Shown one piece after another: positions 1-9,496 of a DNA stretch of 64,000 bases. The notes beneath the pieces are model-generated. The model was not told the DNA's origin. It saw only the letters and a list, made by a program, of their open reading frames with translations, and made no database searches. Position 1 is the stretch's first letter, and every line of letters begins with the position of its first letter. The DNA lies in contig NZ_SOHM01000007.1 of the NCBI RefSeq assembly GCF_004403945.1, forward strand, positions 310,001 through 374,000. Direction: 5' to 3'. Origin of the DNA: Cryobacterium lactosi. Its GTDB lineage: Bacteria; Actinomycetota; Actinomycetes; Actinomycetales; Microbacteriaceae. The position numbers and the translations under genes are program-made.

Positions 1-292
1 GCGTGTTCACGCCCACGTGGTTGGGCACGATATCAACCAGGATGCCGCGGCCGGCCAGGACAGCACGCTCCGACAGCCTGGCCAGCGCCTCTGGTCCGCC
101 GCGGGCGGGGTCGACCGTGCCGTGGTCGATCACGTCGTAGCCGTGATCTGACCCCTCCTCCGCCCTGAGCAGAGGCGAGAGGTAGAGCCAGTCGGCGCCG
201 AGCCGGGTGATGTAGTCGATCACCTCGGCCGCCGCATCCAGATCGAAGGCCGACGTGATCTGCAGGCGATAGGTGGAGACGGGGAGGCTCAT
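1..292 (-). CDS. treY: malto-oligosyltrehalose synthase, N-terminal part (cut by window edge)
   Basis: Only the first 97 codons lie in the window. The ATG at 292 opens with [11 protein letters not shown], followed by a [11 protein letters not shown] segment, [10 protein letters not shown] and DIVPNHVG, the first conserved blocks of the GH13 TreY family. TreY converts the reducing-end alpha-1,4 bond of maltodextrins to alpha-1,1, the first step of the TreY-TreZ trehalose route in the cytoplasm. It starts 5 bases after the glgX stop, so the two are almost certainly co-transcribed with glgX first; treZ would be expected beyond the left edge. The catalytic residues are outside the window. Confidence 0.93.
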   Translation of the reverse strand, partial: MSLPVSTYRLQITSAFDLDAAAEVIDYITRLGADWLYLSPLLRAEEGSDHGYDVIDHGTVDPARGGPEALARLSERAVLAGRGILVDIVPNHVGVNT

Positions 293-297
293 GTCGG

Positions 298-2526
298 TTA
301 CGCGTGTCCTTCGGTCGCGGCGTACGGGTCGGGGAGCACCGGCAGCGTGAGCGTCGCCGTCGGCGGAGACGGGTGGCTGGCCAGCGATGCGGCCACGGAG
401 TGATCCGGCAGCGCTTCGGGTTCGTGGTACTCACGGAGCACGACGAGTGAGCGTCCCTTCACGCTGTGGATGGCACCGGCCGGGCGGGGCAGCGAGTCGG
501 CGCCCTCTCCCCCGGTGTCGATCACGATCTCCCAGGCCGGCGAGTACTCGTCGCTGGGCAGCGTGAACTCGACGTCCTCACCATCGGCGTTGAAGAGCAA
601 GATGAAGTTGACGTCGGTGACCTCCCGGCCACGGGAGTCGCGCTCGCGGATGCCCTGGCCGTTGAGGAACATGCCTACGGTGCGGGCGCGGCTTTCGTCC
701 CAGTCCTCCGCCCGCATCTCCTCACCGTCGGTGTTCAACCAGACGATGTCGGCCAACGGGTCGCCCTCACCGCGGTTGCCGGGGTGGCCGTCGAAGAACC
801 GGCTGCGGCGGAATGTGGGGTGTTCCTTGCGGAGGCGCACGACGGCCGCCGTGAATTCAATCAGGGGCTGATCGGCTTCGTCCCAGTGGATCCAGCTGAG
901 CTCGGAGTCCTGCGCGTACGTGTTGTTGTTGCCCTGCTGGGTGCGACCGAGTTCATCGCCGTGCAGGATCATCGGCACGCCCTGGGAGAGCAGCATGGTG
1001 GCGATGAAGTTGCGTTGCTGGCGGCCGCGGAGGGTGCGGATGGCGTCGTCGTCTGTGGGGCCTTCGACGCCGGCGTTCCAGGAACGGTTGTGGCTTTCAC
1101 CGTCGTTGTTGTCTTCACCGTTGGCGTCGTTGTGCTTCTCGTTGTAGGACACCAGGTCGTTGAGGGTGAAGCCGTCGTGCGCGGTGACGAAGTTGATCGA
1201 GGCCACCGGGCGACGGCCGGAGTGCTCGTAAAGGTCTGCAGAGCCGGAGATACGCGAAGCGAACTCGCCGAGGGTGGACGGTTCGCCGCGCCAGAAGTCG
1301 CGCACGGTGTCGCGGTACTTGCCGTTCCACTCCGTCCACTGCGGCGGGAAGTTGCCGACCTGGTAACCGCCGGGGCCGACGTCCCAGGGCTCGGCGATCA
1401 GCTTGACCTGGGAGACGATCGGGTCCTGCTGCACGAGCTCGAAGAAGGTCGACAGCTTGTCGACGTCGTACAGGTCGCGGGCCAGCGCGCTGGCGAGGTC
1501 GAACCGGAAGCCGTCAACGTGCATTTCGATGGCCCAGTAGCGCAGCGAGTCCATGATCAGTTGCAGCGCGTGCGGGTGCCGCACGTTGAGCGTGTTGCCG
1601 GTGCCTGTGTAATCCATGTAGTAGCGGCCGTCGTCGTCCATCAGCCGGTAGTAGGCGGCGTTGTCGATGCCCTTGAACGAGATGGTCGGGCCCAGGTGGT
1701 TGCCCTCGGCGGTGTGGTTGTAAACCACGTCGAGGATGACCTCGATGCCGGCGGCATGCAGGTTCTTGACCATGCCCTTGAATTCCTGCACCTGCTGGCC
1801 GAGATCACCGCTGGAGGAGTAGGCGTTGTGCGGGGCGAAGAAGCCGATGGTGTTGTAGCCCCAGTAGTTGCTCAGGCCCTGGTCCTGCAGGGTGGAGTCA
1901 TTGACGAACTGGTGCACCGGCATCAGCTCGATCGCGGTGACGCCGAGCTTCTGCAGGTGCTCGATGACCGACGGATGCGCCACGGCCGCGTAGGTGCCGC
2001 GCTGGGACTCCGGCACCTCGCTCTGCAGCTGGGTGAGCCCCTTGACGTGGGCCTCGTAGATCACCGATTCGCTGTAGGGAGTGCGTGGCGATCGGTCGCC
2101 GGTCCAGTCGAAGAACGGGTTGACGACCACGCCGAGCATCATGTGCGGGGCGGAGTCCTCGTCGTTACGGGAATCCGGGTCGCCGAAGTTGTAGGAGAAC
2201 AAGGCCTGGTCCCAGTCCATGACACCGCAGGTGGCCTTGGCGTACGGGTCGAGCAACAGCTTGTTCGGGTTGGCGCGCTTGCCCTCGCTGGGGTTGTACT
2301 CGCCGTGTACCCGGTAGCCGTAGCGCTGGCCCGGCTGCACCTCCGGCAGGTAGCAGTGCCAGACGAAAGCGCTGGACTCGCGCACCTCGACGGGGGTCTC
2401 TGCGCCGTTCTCGTCGAACAGGCAGAGCTCTACCCGCTCGGCGGCCTCACTGAAGAGAGCGAAGTTGGTGCCGCTGCCGTCATAGGTTGCGCCGAGCGGG
2501 TAGGCAGATCCGGGCCAGGTTTCCAC
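298..2526 (-). CDS. glgX: glycogen debranching enzyme GlgX/TreX
   Basis: 742 residues, normal for the isoamylase-type GlgX/TreX family that hydrolyses alpha-1,6 branches of glycogen. An N-terminal CBM48-like domain ([18 protein letters not shown]) precedes a GH13 barrel with the blocks [15 protein letters not shown] (nucleophile Asp near residue 343), LIAEPWD (acid/base Glu near 378) and NFVTAHD. The start is a GTG at 2526 with GAGGAG about 6 bases upstream. Together with treY it would feed debranched maltodextrin into trehalose synthesis. The 3' end carries an acidic, Pro-rich tail of about 40 residues. The long open frame on the opposite strand is a codon-bias shadow. Confidence 0.95.
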   Translation of the reverse strand: METWPGSAYPLGATYDGSGTNFALFSEAAERVELCLFDENGAETPVEVRESSAFVWHCYLPEVQPGQRYGYRVHGEYNPSEGKRANPNKLLLDPYAKATCGVMDWDQALFSYNFGDPDSRNDEDSAPHMMLGVVVNPFFDWTGDRSPRTPYSESVIYEAHVKGLTQLQSEVPESQRGTYAAVAHPSVIEHLQKLGVTAIELMPVHQFVNDSTLQDQGLSNYWGYNTIGFFAPHNAYSSSGDLGQQVQEFKGMVKNLHAAGIEVILDVVYNHTAEGNHLGPTISFKGIDNAAYYRLMDDDGRYYMDYTGTGNTLNVRHPHALQLIMDSLRYWAIEMHVDGFRFDLASALARDLYDVDKLSTFFELVQQDPIVSQVKLIAEPWDVGPGGYQVGNFPPQWTEWNGKYRDTVRDFWRGEPSTLGEFASRISGSADLYEHSGRRPVASINFVTAHDGFTLNDLVSYNEKHNDANGEDNNDGESHNRSWNAGVEGPTDDDAIRTLRGRQQRNFIATMLLSQGVPMILHGDELGRTQQGNNNTYAQDSELSWIHWDEADQPLIEFTAAVVRLRKEHPTFRRSRFFDGHPGNRGEGDPLADIVWLNTDGEEMRAEDWDESRARTVGMFLNGQGIRERDSRGREVTDVNFILLFNADGEDVEFTLPSDEYSPAWEIVIDTGGEGADSLPRPAGAIHSVKGRSLVVLREYHEPEALPDHSVAASLASHPSPPTATLTLPVLPDPYAATEGHA

Positions 2527-2633
2527 GGTGTACTCCTCGAGGAAGGTGAGAGCGAAAGGGTTAACGGTGAGTGCTGTGCCTGCGCCGAACCCACGTGTTC
2601 ACGCTACCCCGTTCGGGGCCCCCCAAATTCCCG

Positions 2634-3668
2634 TCAGGCCATCAGTTCGTGCACCAGGGGGGCCACCTCGGTGCCGTACAGCTCGATACTGTTCATCAGC
2701 TTCTCGTGCGAGAGGGTGCCCAGGCTGTATTTGAGGTCGAAGCGGGACAGCGAGAGCCCTGTGGCCATCTTGGCGATCTTGGTGGCGACGGTCTGCGGGG
2801 AGCCGACGAAGAGGGCGCCCTCGGGGCCGGCATCCTGTTCGAACCGAGCCTTGGTGGCCGGACCCCACCCGCGTTCCCGGCCGATGCGGTCCTGCATGGC
2901 GCGGTAATGCGGCCACATCTCCTCGCGGGCCTGCTCATCGGTGGCGGCGATGTAGCCGGGCGAGTGCTCACCGATCGGCAGGCGGTCGCGGCCGAACTGG
3001 TCGAGTGCGCGGTGATAGAGGTCGGTGAACTGGGCGAAGGCCAACGGTTCACCACCGATGATGGCGAGCATCAGGGGCAGGCCGTAGTGGGCGGCGCGCA
3101 CCACGGACTGCGGGCTGCCGCCCACCCCGATCCAGGTGCGGATAGTGCCGGATTCGGTGGGCGGGAACACCGGCTGGTCGGTCAGCGCGCCGCGGGTCTT
3201 CCCCGACCAGGTCACCGGTTCTTCCTTGAGGAGTTCGGTGAAGAGTTCGAGCTTCTCCTCGAACAGCTGCTCGTAGTCGCTGAGCTCGAGGCCGAACAGC
3301 GGGAAGGACTCCGTGAATGAACCGCGGCCGAGGATGACCTCTGCACGGCCCTTGGAGACGGCGTCGAGGGTGGCGAAGCGCTGGAACACCCGTACCGGGT
3401 CGTCGGAGCTCAGCACGGTGACGGCGGAGCCGAGCTTGATGGTGGAGGTCTGTCCTGCGATGGCCGCCAGGACCACCTCGGGAGCGGAGACGGCGAAGTC
3501 TTCCCGGTGGTGTTCGCCGATGCCGAAGAAGCTCAGGCCGACCTGGTCGGCGAGAACCGCTTCCGCGACGACGTTGCGCAGCACCTGGGCGTGGCTGAGC
3601 AGGCTCCCATCCGCGGCGTAGGTGACGTCGCCGAACGTGTCGAGACCCAGTTCCAGTGTCGGTGCCAT
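2634..3668 (-). CDS. LLM-class flavin-dependent oxidoreductase
   Basis: 344 residues resembling the luciferase-like monooxygenase superfamily, flavin-dependent TIM-barrel enzymes that use FMN or F420. Family-typical stretches are the LELGLDTFGD strand, FFGIGEHHREDF near residue 50, IKLGSAVTVLSSDDPVRVFQ near 80 and GRAEVILGRGSF near 110. The ATG at 3668 follows GGGAAAGGG, a strong ribosome-binding site. It stands alone between glgX and an ABC-F gene. The substrate cannot be told from sequence; many family members are annotated only by fold. Confidence 0.85.
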   Translation of the reverse strand: MAPTLELGLDTFGDVTYAADGSLLSHAQVLRNVVAEAVLADQVGLSFFGIGEHHREDFAVSAPEVVLAAIAGQTSTIKLGSAVTVLSSDDPVRVFQRFATLDAVSKGRAEVILGRGSFTESFPLFGLELSDYEQLFEEKLELFTELLKEEPVTWSGKTRGALTDQPVFPPTESGTIRTWIGVGGSPQSVVRAAHYGLPLMLAIIGGEPLAFAQFTDLYHRALDQFGRDRLPIGEHSPGYIAATDEQAREEMWPHYRAMQDRIGRERGWGPATKARFEQDAGPEGALFVGSPQTVATKIAKMATGLSLSRFDLKYSLGTLSHEKLMNSIELYGTEVAPLVHELMA

Positions 3669-3765
3669 GTGTGGTGCCCTTTCCCGTCAGTTTGCATGCA
3701 TACGCATATTACTGTTCAACCGCGGGCACCCCTGTCCTATTCCGTCCGCGACCATGACAGTACCG

Positions 3766-5451
3766 TCAGTGCCGGCCGGCAATGCCCGTCGTCGTCTCGG
3801 TGACCCGGCCGGCGTCGACCGTCCAGTGCCGGTCGAGTCGAACGGTGGACAGCATCCGCCGGTCGTGCGTGACCAGCAGCAAGGTGCCGGTGTAGGACTC
3901 GAGCGCTTGTTCGAGCTGTTCGATTGCGGCGAGGTCGAGGTGGTTGGTGGGTTCGTCGAGCACCAGCAGGTTGACCCCGGTGGCCTGCAGCAGGGCGAGG
4001 CCCGCGCGGGTTCGTTCGCCCGGCGACAATGCGTCGGCGGGCCGGTTGACGTGCTCCGCCGTGAGGGAGAACTTGGCCAGGAGGGTGCGGATCTCGCCCG
4101 CGGCCAGGTCGGGCAGGCGTTGTTCGAAGATGGCGACCAGGGTCTGCTCGCCGGTCACGCTGGCCCTGGCCTGGTCGATCTCGCCGATCGCGACGCTGGC
4201 GCCCAGGCTCGCCGATCCCTCATCGGGAGAGCGACGGCCGAGCAGAGCGCGCAGCAGGGTGGTCTTGCCGGCCCCGTTCGGGCCGGTGATGCCGATCCGC
4301 TCCCCCGCGTTGACCTGCAGGGACACCGGGCCGAAGACGAAGTCGCCCTGTCGGATGAGAGCGTCGTTCAGGGTTGAGACCACGGTGCTCGAGCGCGGCG
4401 CGGCGCCGATGGTGAACTCGAGCTTCCATTCCTTGCGCGGTTCGTCGACCTCGTCGAGACGGCTGATGCGGCTTTCCATCTGCCGCACCTTCTGTGCCTG
4501 CTTCTCGCTGGACTCCGTGGCGGCCTTGCGACGGAGCTTGTCGTTGTCCGGGGACTTCTTCATGGCGTTCCGCACCCCCTGGCTGGACCACTCCCTCTGG
4601 GTACGGGCGCGGCCGACCAAGTCGGCCTTCTTGTCGGCGAACTCGTCGTAGGCGGCGCGCTTCTGCCGCCTGGCCGTGGCGCGCTCCTCGAGGTAGGACT
4701 CGTAGCCGCCGCCGAAGACCCGGTTGGCGCCCTGGGCGAGGTCGAGTTCGAGGATCCGGGTGACCGAGCGGGCCAGGAACTCCCGGTCGTGGCTGACCAG
4801 CACGGCTCCGCCGCGGAGGCCCGACACAAAGGCTTCCAGGCGTTCGAGGCCGTCGAGGTCGAGGTCATTGGTGGGTTCGTCGAGCAGCACGATGTCGAAC
4901 CTCGACAGCAGCAGCGCGGCGAGGCCGACCCTGGCGACCTGGCCGCCGGAGAGCGAGGTCATCAGCGCATCCGCGGCCACATCGGCGTCGAGGGTGAGAC
5001 CGAGGTCGTTCAACACGCCGGGGAGCCTGTCGTCGAGGTCGGCCGCGCCGCTGGCCAGCCAGCGGTCCAGGGCGACGGAGTAGGCATCGGCAGGGTCCGC
5101 TCCGCCGGCCACGGCGGGCTCGGCCAGTGCGGCGGCGGCCGCATCCATCTCCCTGGTGGCCTGTGCGCAACCGGTACGTCGACCGATGTAGGCCGAGACG
5201 CTCTCGCCGGGCATCCGCTCGTGCTCCTGGGGCAACCAGCCCACGAAAGCATCCGCCGGAGCGAGGGCGACGGTGCCACCCTGCGGCTCGTCGAGGCCGG
5301 CGAGAAGGCGGAGCAGGGTGGACTTGCCCGCACCGTTCACACCGACGATCCCCACGACGTCGCCCGGCGCCACCGTGAGGTCGAGGGAATCGAACAGGGT
5401 GCGGTGGGCGTAGCCGCCGGCGAGGTCCTTGGCGACGAGTGTTGCGGTCAT
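3766..5451 (-). CDS. ABC-F family ATP-binding protein (ribosome-associated type)
   Basis: 561 residues with two nucleotide-binding domains and no membrane segments, the ABC-F layout. Walker A1 is GVNGAGKST (37-45), followed by LSGGQVARVG and LLLDEPTNDLDLDG; the second domain has GPNGAGKTT, LSPGERTRAG and LVLDEPTNHLDLAA. Between the domains is a Lys/Arg-rich linker (about 255-340) that in this family reaches into the ribosome near the peptidyl-transferase centre. Some relatives protect ribosomes from antibiotics and others assist translation; the sequence does not decide which. The gene is monocistronic. Confidence 0.88.
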   Translation of the reverse strand: MTATLVAKDLAGGYAHRTLFDSLDLTVAPGDVVGIVGVNGAGKSTLLRLLAGLDEPQGGTVALAPADAFVGWLPQEHERMPGESVSAYIGRRTGCAQATREMDAAAAALAEPAVAGGADPADAYSVALDRWLASGAADLDDRLPGVLNDLGLTLDADVAADALMTSLSGGQVARVGLAALLLSRFDIVLLDEPTNDLDLDGLERLEAFVSGLRGGAVLVSHDREFLARSVTRILELDLAQGANRVFGGGYESYLEERATARRQKRAAYDEFADKKADLVGRARTQREWSSQGVRNAMKKSPDNDKLRRKAATESSEKQAQKVRQMESRISRLDEVDEPRKEWKLEFTIGAAPRSSTVVSTLNDALIRQGDFVFGPVSLQVNAGERIGITGPNGAGKTTLLRALLGRRSPDEGSASLGASVAIGEIDQARASVTGEQTLVAIFEQRLPDLAAGEIRTLLAKFSLTAEHVNRPADALSPGERTRAGLALLQATGVNLLVLDEPTNHLDLAAIEQLEQALESYTGTLLLVTHDRRMLSTVRLDRHWTVDAGRVTETTTGIAGRH

Positions 5452-5553
5452 GGTCCTAGTTTCCCATTCGTTTCCTGCACCGGATGCTCTCTGCTGCGTT
5501 CACCCGCTGCCGTCGCGAAGCGTCACACCGGCATCGGCGCCCGGGCCGCTCGA

Positions 5554-5559
5554 TACGCT
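5554..5559 (+). promoter_or_regulatory. putative -10 box (TACGCT) of a leaderless mRNA
   Basis: TACGCT ends 6 bases before the ATG at 5566 and there is no purine-rich ribosome-binding site in between. Transcription would start at or next to the A of the ATG. No convincing -35 box is visible. Confidence 0.5.
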
Positions 5560-5565
5560 GGGCCC

Positions 5566-6768
5566 ATGACGGTTCGTCCAGACAAACAGGTGCCGGAATC
5601 CCTCGCCGAGTTCAGCCAGGCCGTGCACGCCGGCAATCACATCGATCCGGGGACCAATGCAGTGCGCACCCCGATCGTGATGGCGAACTCCTACGCCCTG
5701 CCGGAGGATCCGTCGTCGATCAGCTGGTCGGGCACCGATGTGCCGCTCTACACGCGCAACAGCGGAGTCAATCAGCTGGGTTTGCAGCAGAAGCTGGCCC
5801 TGCTCGAGCGCGGCGAGGACGCCGTGTCACTGGCCAGCGGCGTGGCGGCGCTGCACGCGGTGTTCTTCACCTTCCTGGCCACCGGCGACCACGTCGTGGT
5901 GTCCGATGTCGCCTACGAGGCCACCTTCAAGCTCTTCCGTGAGCTCCTGCCCGACAAGTACGGCATCCTGGCAACCTTCGTCGACACGAGCGACCCGGCA
6001 GCGGTGGCGGCGGCGATCCGCCCGGAGACCCGGTTGGTGCATGTCGAGGCCATCGCCAATCCCACCACCCGGGTAGCCGACATCGCCGCGATCGCCGCCA
6101 TCACCCGCGCGGCCGGGGTGCTCCTGTCGGTGGATTCCACGTTCACCCCGCCCCCGGTGCTCCGTCCGCTCGAGCTCGGGGCGGACCTCGTGGTGCACTC
6201 GCTCACCAAGTACATCAACGGCCACGGCGATGCGATGGGCGGCGCCGTCATCGGCTCCCGCGAGCTGATCCAGCGCATCACATCGGAGGCCATGGTCGAC
6301 GTGGGCGGAGTGATCAGTCCATTCAACGCCTGGCTGATCATGCGCGGCTCGGTCACCCTGCCACTGCGGATGCGGCAGCACACCGAGTCGGCCCAGCGGG
6401 TCGCCGAGTTCCTCGCCGGCGATCCGCGGGTGGCCTATGTCGCCTACCCGGGCCTCCCCGGCCACCCGCAACACGATCTGGCCCGCCGGCAGTTCCCGAA
6501 CGGCTTCGGCGGCATGCTCGCCTTCGCCGTGGCCGGTGACGCGGCCGTGCAGAACCGGTTCGTCGCCGCGCTGCGGGTCATCACCTCGGCAGTGTCGCTC
6601 GGCCACGACGAGAGCCTGATCGTGCACGTCTCGGGCGATGGCCCCCGCGCCGCGTACTACCCCGCCGAGTTCCAGCGCCTCGGCCACCTGCGCCTCTCGG
6701 TTGGCCTGGAGGACGCCGGGGACCTGATCGGGGACCTCTCCGCAGCGTTGGACGAGACTTTCCGCTGA
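5566..6768 (+). CDS. Cys/Met metabolism PLP-dependent enzyme (cystathionine gamma-synthase/lyase family)
   Basis: 400 residues of the fold-type I trans-sulfuration family. PLP-binding features are SLASGVAALHAVFFTF (substrate/cofactor loop), VDSTFTPPPVLRPLELGAD and the Schiff-base lysine in HSLTKYINGHGD (Lys215). The family includes cystathionine gamma-synthase, cystathionine lyases and methionine gamma-lyase; substrate cannot be assigned. The ATG at 5566 is preferred to upstream in-frame starts because homology begins here and a -10-like TACGCT sits 6 bases upstream. The frame is open far upstream only because the antisense ABC-F gene keeps it open. Confidence 0.88.
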   Translation: MTVRPDKQVPESLAEFSQAVHAGNHIDPGTNAVRTPIVMANSYALPEDPSSISWSGTDVPLYTRNSGVNQLGLQQKLALLERGEDAVSLASGVAALHAVFFTFLATGDHVVVSDVAYEATFKLFRELLPDKYGILATFVDTSDPAAVAAAIRPETRLVHVEAIANPTTRVADIAAIAAITRAAGVLLSVDSTFTPPPVLRPLELGADLVVHSLTKYINGHGDAMGGAVIGSRELIQRITSEAMVDVGGVISPFNAWLIMRGSVTLPLRMRQHTESAQRVAEFLAGDPRVAYVAYPGLPGHPQHDLARRQFPNGFGGMLAFAVAGDAAVQNRFVAALRVITSAVSLGHDESLIVHVSGDGPRAAYYPAEFQRLGHLRLSVGLEDAGDLIGDLSAALDETFR

Positions 6769-6883
6769 ACGCGCAGGGATGGGCGCTATGTATCCGCCAC
6801 AATGGACACACCAGCGTCGACACCTCGACACCTCCTCCTAGCGTGCGGGCAGCACCACCTTGCCTGCGGAACGGAACGGAACC

Positions 6884-7258
6884 ATGAGCGAATCAGACCT
6901 GCTGGGCCACTGGGCCAGCGCACGATGGCACATCATCGTTTCCCAGGTCGCGCCGACCCTGCTCCTCACGGCGCTGATCGGATTCGCCGCCCTCGGCTTG
7001 GCCGACACCCCGCTGAGCGTCCGCATCGCTGCCGCCGGTGTGCTGCTGGCGTCGGGCATCCTTGGAGCGCTGGCGCAGATCGCCGCAGCCAACGAGGCCA
7101 CCGCGGTCATCGGCGACCTGCAACGTCTCGACGCACCGTCGGCACTGAGCCGGCGGGTCATAGCCTCAGCCCCGTGGATCAATGTGGTGCGGCTGGTCAC
7201 CCCGGCGATCTTCGTGATCGTCTACATCGCCCTGCTGACCGCTCTGTTCCTGCCGTAA
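6884..7258 (+). CDS. small integral membrane protein, unknown function
   Basis: 124 residues from the ATG at 6884 (MSESDLLGHW), with GGAACGGAACGGAA just upstream as a poor ribosome-binding site. Three hydrophobic segments are visible: about 20-40 (VAPTLLLTALIGFAALGLA), 45-65 (VRIAAAGVLLASGILGAL) and 98-122 (LVTPAIFVIVYIALLTALF). I do not recognise a family. A TAGCGT at 6839-6844 could be its -10 box, giving a leader of about 38 bases. It lies between the PLP enzyme and the convergent ychJ-type gene. Confidence 0.7.
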   Translation: MSESDLLGHWASARWHIIVSQVAPTLLLTALIGFAALGLADTPLSVRIAAAGVLLASGILGALAQIAAANEATAVIGDLQRLDAPSALSRRVIASAPWINVVRLVTPAIFVIVYIALLTALFLP

Positions 7259-7313
7259 GCCCCTGCGAGGCCCGGATCCCCGACGGCCGCGACGGCCGCG
7301 CAGCGGACTCGGC

Positions 7314-7742
7314 TCAGCCTGCCGCATCCAGGTACAGCCAGGCGCCGGACACCTTCAGGAACCGGCTGATCTCGTGCTGCCGGGTGCGTCGCCCGTTGTG
7401 TCGGGAGTATGCGGTGAACTCGACAACACCCTCGGTGTCGAACATCCTGCCCCGCACCGTCCGGTCGATGTCCAACCGCGTCCACCGCACCGCCGGGTCG
7501 AGCTCGAGGGCGGCCGGCCGGGTGAGCGGATGCCACGTCCGCAGCAGATAGGCACCATCACCGACGGCGAAGGCCGCATAACGCGACCGCATGAGCTCCT
7601 CGGCCGTGGCAGCCGCGGCGTCGCCGCAGTGCAGGCGCCCACAGCAGGCGTCATAGGTGTTGCCGCTGAGGCAGGGACAGCGGACGGAGCCTTCGGCTGC
7701 GGGGGCGCCCGCTACTTCTCCGGCGGAATCTGGATTGGACAT
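7314..7742 (-). CDS. YchJ family protein (UPF0225) with SEC-C metal-binding motif
   Basis: 142 residues. The N terminus carries the SEC-C zinc motif CPCLSGNTYDACCG (Cys22, Cys24, Cys33, Cys34), followed by the YchJ core with EELMRSRYAAF, YLLRTWHP and VVEFTAYSRHNG; the latter part has the NTF2-like fold. The biochemical role of YchJ proteins is unknown. The start at 7742 is supported by GATAAT ending exactly 6 bases upstream, pointing to a leaderless mRNA. Confidence 0.85.
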   Translation of the reverse strand: MSNPDSAGEVAGAPAAEGSVRCPCLSGNTYDACCGRLHCGDAAAATAEELMRSRYAAFAVGDGAYLLRTWHPLTRPAALELDPAVRWTRLDIDRTVRGRMFDTEGVVEFTAYSRHNGRRTRQHEISRFLKVSGAWLYLDAAG

Positions 7743-7748
7743 CCAGCC

Positions 7749-7754
7749 ATTATC
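7749..7754 (-). promoter_or_regulatory. putative -10 box (GATAAT) of the ychJ-type gene
   Basis: On the minus strand GATAAT is followed by GGCTGG and then the ATG at 7742. The 6-base spacing and absence of a Shine-Dalgarno sequence suggest leaderless transcription. Confidence 0.5.
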
Positions 7755-7767
7755 GACGTTCGCGGGC

Positions 7768-8283
7768 TCAGGCGGAGATCACCCGAACCAGGGCCTCGTT
7801 GGTAGCGAGGTATCCGGTCCGTGAGGTGGGCCCGAAGCGCGCGAAGTACACCGGTCCGTCCGGCAGCAGGTCGGCCGCCGGCAACCAGCCAAGCAGCGCT
7901 CGGCCACGGTCGGTGAATCTCCCCGTGCTCCAGCCTCCCCCGAAACGCAGGACCGCGGCCTCGTGGGCCGGGACGAAACGCACCCGCAGATGCTCATCGA
8001 GGGGGCCAGGGGCCAGGTCCGGATCCTGGTGCCCCTGCAGCACGAGGCTGACCAGGTGCCGGGACTCCCCCGCCAGTTCCTGCAGCACCGGGGTGGTCAC
8101 GGGCAGCGAGGTACCCGACCGGTTGCGGCCGCCGAGGTAGTCAAGCAGCTGACGGACCCCCCGGCCGGCCGCTCGGACGAAGTCGCCTTCGACCGGTACC
8201 TGAACGACGACACGGTCCGGATATCGACGGACATCGAAGCTGGGAAACGCCCGAACCACCGTGTAGGGCTGCTGCGCGGTCAT
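7768..8283 (-). CDS. SOUL-family (haem-binding type) protein
   Basis: 171 residues matching the SOUL/HEBP family: opening TVVRAFPSFDVRRYP, a middle SLPVTTPVLQE and a closing segment with PVYFARFGPTS and NEALVRVIS. Eukaryotic members bind haem or porphyrin; bacterial members are mostly uncharacterised, so haem binding is only inferred. No signal peptide or membrane segment is seen, so it is probably cytoplasmic. The ATG at 8283 lies 7 bases after TACACT. It is probably transcribed alone: ychJ, downstream, has its own -10 box. Confidence 0.8.
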   Translation of the reverse strand: MTAQQPYTVVRAFPSFDVRRYPDRVVVQVPVEGDFVRAAGRGVRQLLDYLGGRNRSGTSLPVTTPVLQELAGESRHLVSLVLQGHQDPDLAPGPLDEHLRVRFVPAHEAAVLRFGGGWSTGRFTDRGRALLGWLPAADLLPDGPVYFARFGPTSRTGYLATNEALVRVISA

Positions 8284-8290
8284 ACCGGGC

Positions 8291-8296
8291 AGTGTA
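8291..8296 (-). promoter_or_regulatory. putative -10 box (TACACT) of the SOUL gene
   Basis: TACACT followed by 7 bases and the ATG at 8283 on the minus strand, with no ribosome-binding site; a likely leaderless start. Confidence 0.5.
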
Positions 8297-8351
8297 ATCC
8301 TCTCCCCCTACTCGGGGGTGGCGGGCCGCCTCCTGGACGGACGGGATCCGG

Positions 8352-8702
8352 TCAGGCCTTCTTGACGACGCTGGACTTCAGTTGCGTGGTGACGCCTTCG
8401 ATGCGCGCCTCGATGTCGTGGTCGCCCACACCCTGGCGTAGGCGGATGTCGCGGATCTTGGTGCCGACCTTGAGCACATTGGTTCCGCCCTTGACCTTCA
8501 GCCCCTTGATGATGGTGACGGAGTCGCCGTCGGCCAGCACACTGCCGTGGGCGTCGGTGATGACGGTGGCGGCGGCCGGCTCACCGGAGTCGGCGGCCTC
8601 TGCGGACCATTCGTGTGCGCAGAGCGGGCACACCAGCAACGACCCCATCTCGTAGGTCATGTCGCTGGAGCATTCCGGGCACGGGGGCAGGGTCTCATTC
8701 AC
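8352..8702 (-). CDS. zinc-ribbon protein of the PhnA/YjdM family
   Basis: 116 residues from a GTG at 8702. The N-terminal zinc ribbon has Cys8, Cys11, Cys25 and Cys28 (PPCPEC and LLVCPLCAHEW), and the C-terminal domain has the family core DGDSVTIIKGLKVKGG and IEARIEGVTTQLKSSVVKK. Despite the name, these proteins are not shown to act in phosphonate breakdown. An upstream ATG in frame is open, but homology begins at the GTG and TACGAT lies exactly 6 bases before it, so I chose the GTG. Confidence 0.85.
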   Translation of the reverse strand: MNETLPPCPECSSDMTYEMGSLLVCPLCAHEWSAEAADSGEPAAATVITDAHGSVLADGDSVTIIKGLKVKGGTNVLKVGTKIRDIRLRQGVGDHDIEARIEGVTTQLKSSVVKKA

Positions 8703-8708
8703 ACCCCC

Positions 8709-8714
8709 ATCGTA
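8709..8714 (-). promoter_or_regulatory. putative -10 box (TACGAT) deciding the GTG start of the PhnA-type gene
   Basis: On the minus strand TACGAT is followed by GGGGGT and GTG at 8702. The spacing matches the other leaderless starts in this window. Confidence 0.5.
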
Positions 8715-8917
8715 CGCACCAGGGACACCGGCGGATCGCACCCGCACCCACTGCGGACCCCGTGGCGCGAATCGGAGGAAATATTGAGGAAAATTCCGGT
8801 CAACGAGCGTACCGTGTGCGCCATGATCCAGAATTCCTCGATCGTGACCGCACGCGGCGCCGGCATCGGACGCGCCCGCCCAGCGTGCACCACTCGGGCA
8901 CCGGGAGAGTGGCCGCT

Positions 8918-9496
8918 GTGAGCGTGCTCGCCGAGGTGCTGCTCGCCCTGGCCGCCCTGATGCTCCTGTCCACGGTGGTGGTCGTCGTGACCATTCGGGT
9001 GGTTTACACCCGCGTCCGCCGTAGCCGCGTGGTGGGCGCGTCCCTGCTGCGCGTTCGCGCGACGTTGACAGTCGGCAGGCAGCATGAGGTCCTCAGGCTA
9101 CGGGTACTCCTCTCCGACACTCTCGCCAGCGGCCGCGAAGCCCTGGACCTGGCAGACCGCACCGGCCGTCCGCGTGGCGACCTGCACCGGCTCTTCGAAC
9201 GCATTCGGGGGGAAGCCGCTGCCATCGACGCCCAGTTGACCCTGTTGTCCAGCGAGCGAGACGCCAGGGCGCTCGCGGACGCCCTCCCCGCTGCCGGGGT
9301 CCGCGTCGAGCAGATCCGCGCCCTGGTGCGCCGGCTGCGTGCTGCCGTGTCCACGGGCCTCGTCGGAGCCACTGATGACGCGTTGACCGGGCTGACCGCT
9401 GACGTGGACCGTGAGGTCGCCGCCCTGGACGCCGGCGTGCGTGAGCTGCACGCCCTGAACGCCGATAGTCCCCTCCCCGGACGGAGCGCACCATGA
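8918..9496 (+). CDS. membrane-anchored coiled-coil protein coupled to pspA
   Basis: 192 residues from a GTG at 8918 preceded by GGGAGAG. The N terminus is one strong transmembrane helix (about 3-27, LLALAALMLLSTVVVVVTIRVV) followed by a basic stretch and a long Arg/Ala/Leu-rich helical, probably coiled-coil region to about 180. Its stop overlaps the pspA start as ATGA (9493-9496), so the two are translationally coupled. I do not recognise a family. By position it could be a membrane anchor or regulator of PspA, comparable in role to PspB/C or the mycobacterial PspM, but I see no clear similarity to those. Confidence 0.75.
   Translation: MSVLAEVLLALAALMLLSTVVVVVTIRVVYTRVRRSRVVGASLLRVRATLTVGRQHEVLRLRVLLSDTLASGREALDLADRTGRPRGDLHRLFERIRGEAAAIDAQLTLLSSERDARALADALPAAGVRVEQIRALVRRLRAAVSTGLVGATDDALTGLTADVDREVAALDAGVRELHALNADSPLPGRSAP

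Noticed and set aside
466-2907. An 813-codon open frame on the plus strand opposite glgX
   Set aside because: It lies antisense to a clear GH13 enzyme and its translation is a Val/Gly/Asp-rich shadow typical of high-GC codon bias; no domain is seen.
7275-7300. Short direct repeat GACGGCCGC twice in the gap after the small membrane protein
   Set aside because: Only nine bases in very GC-rich sequence; expected by chance and not linked to any feature.
8823-8921. A 32-codon reading frame ending in the start of the membrane protein before pspA (possible leader peptide)
   Set aside because: No ribosome-binding site, unconvincing promoter spacing and no regulatory codon run; the GTGA overlap could be chance.
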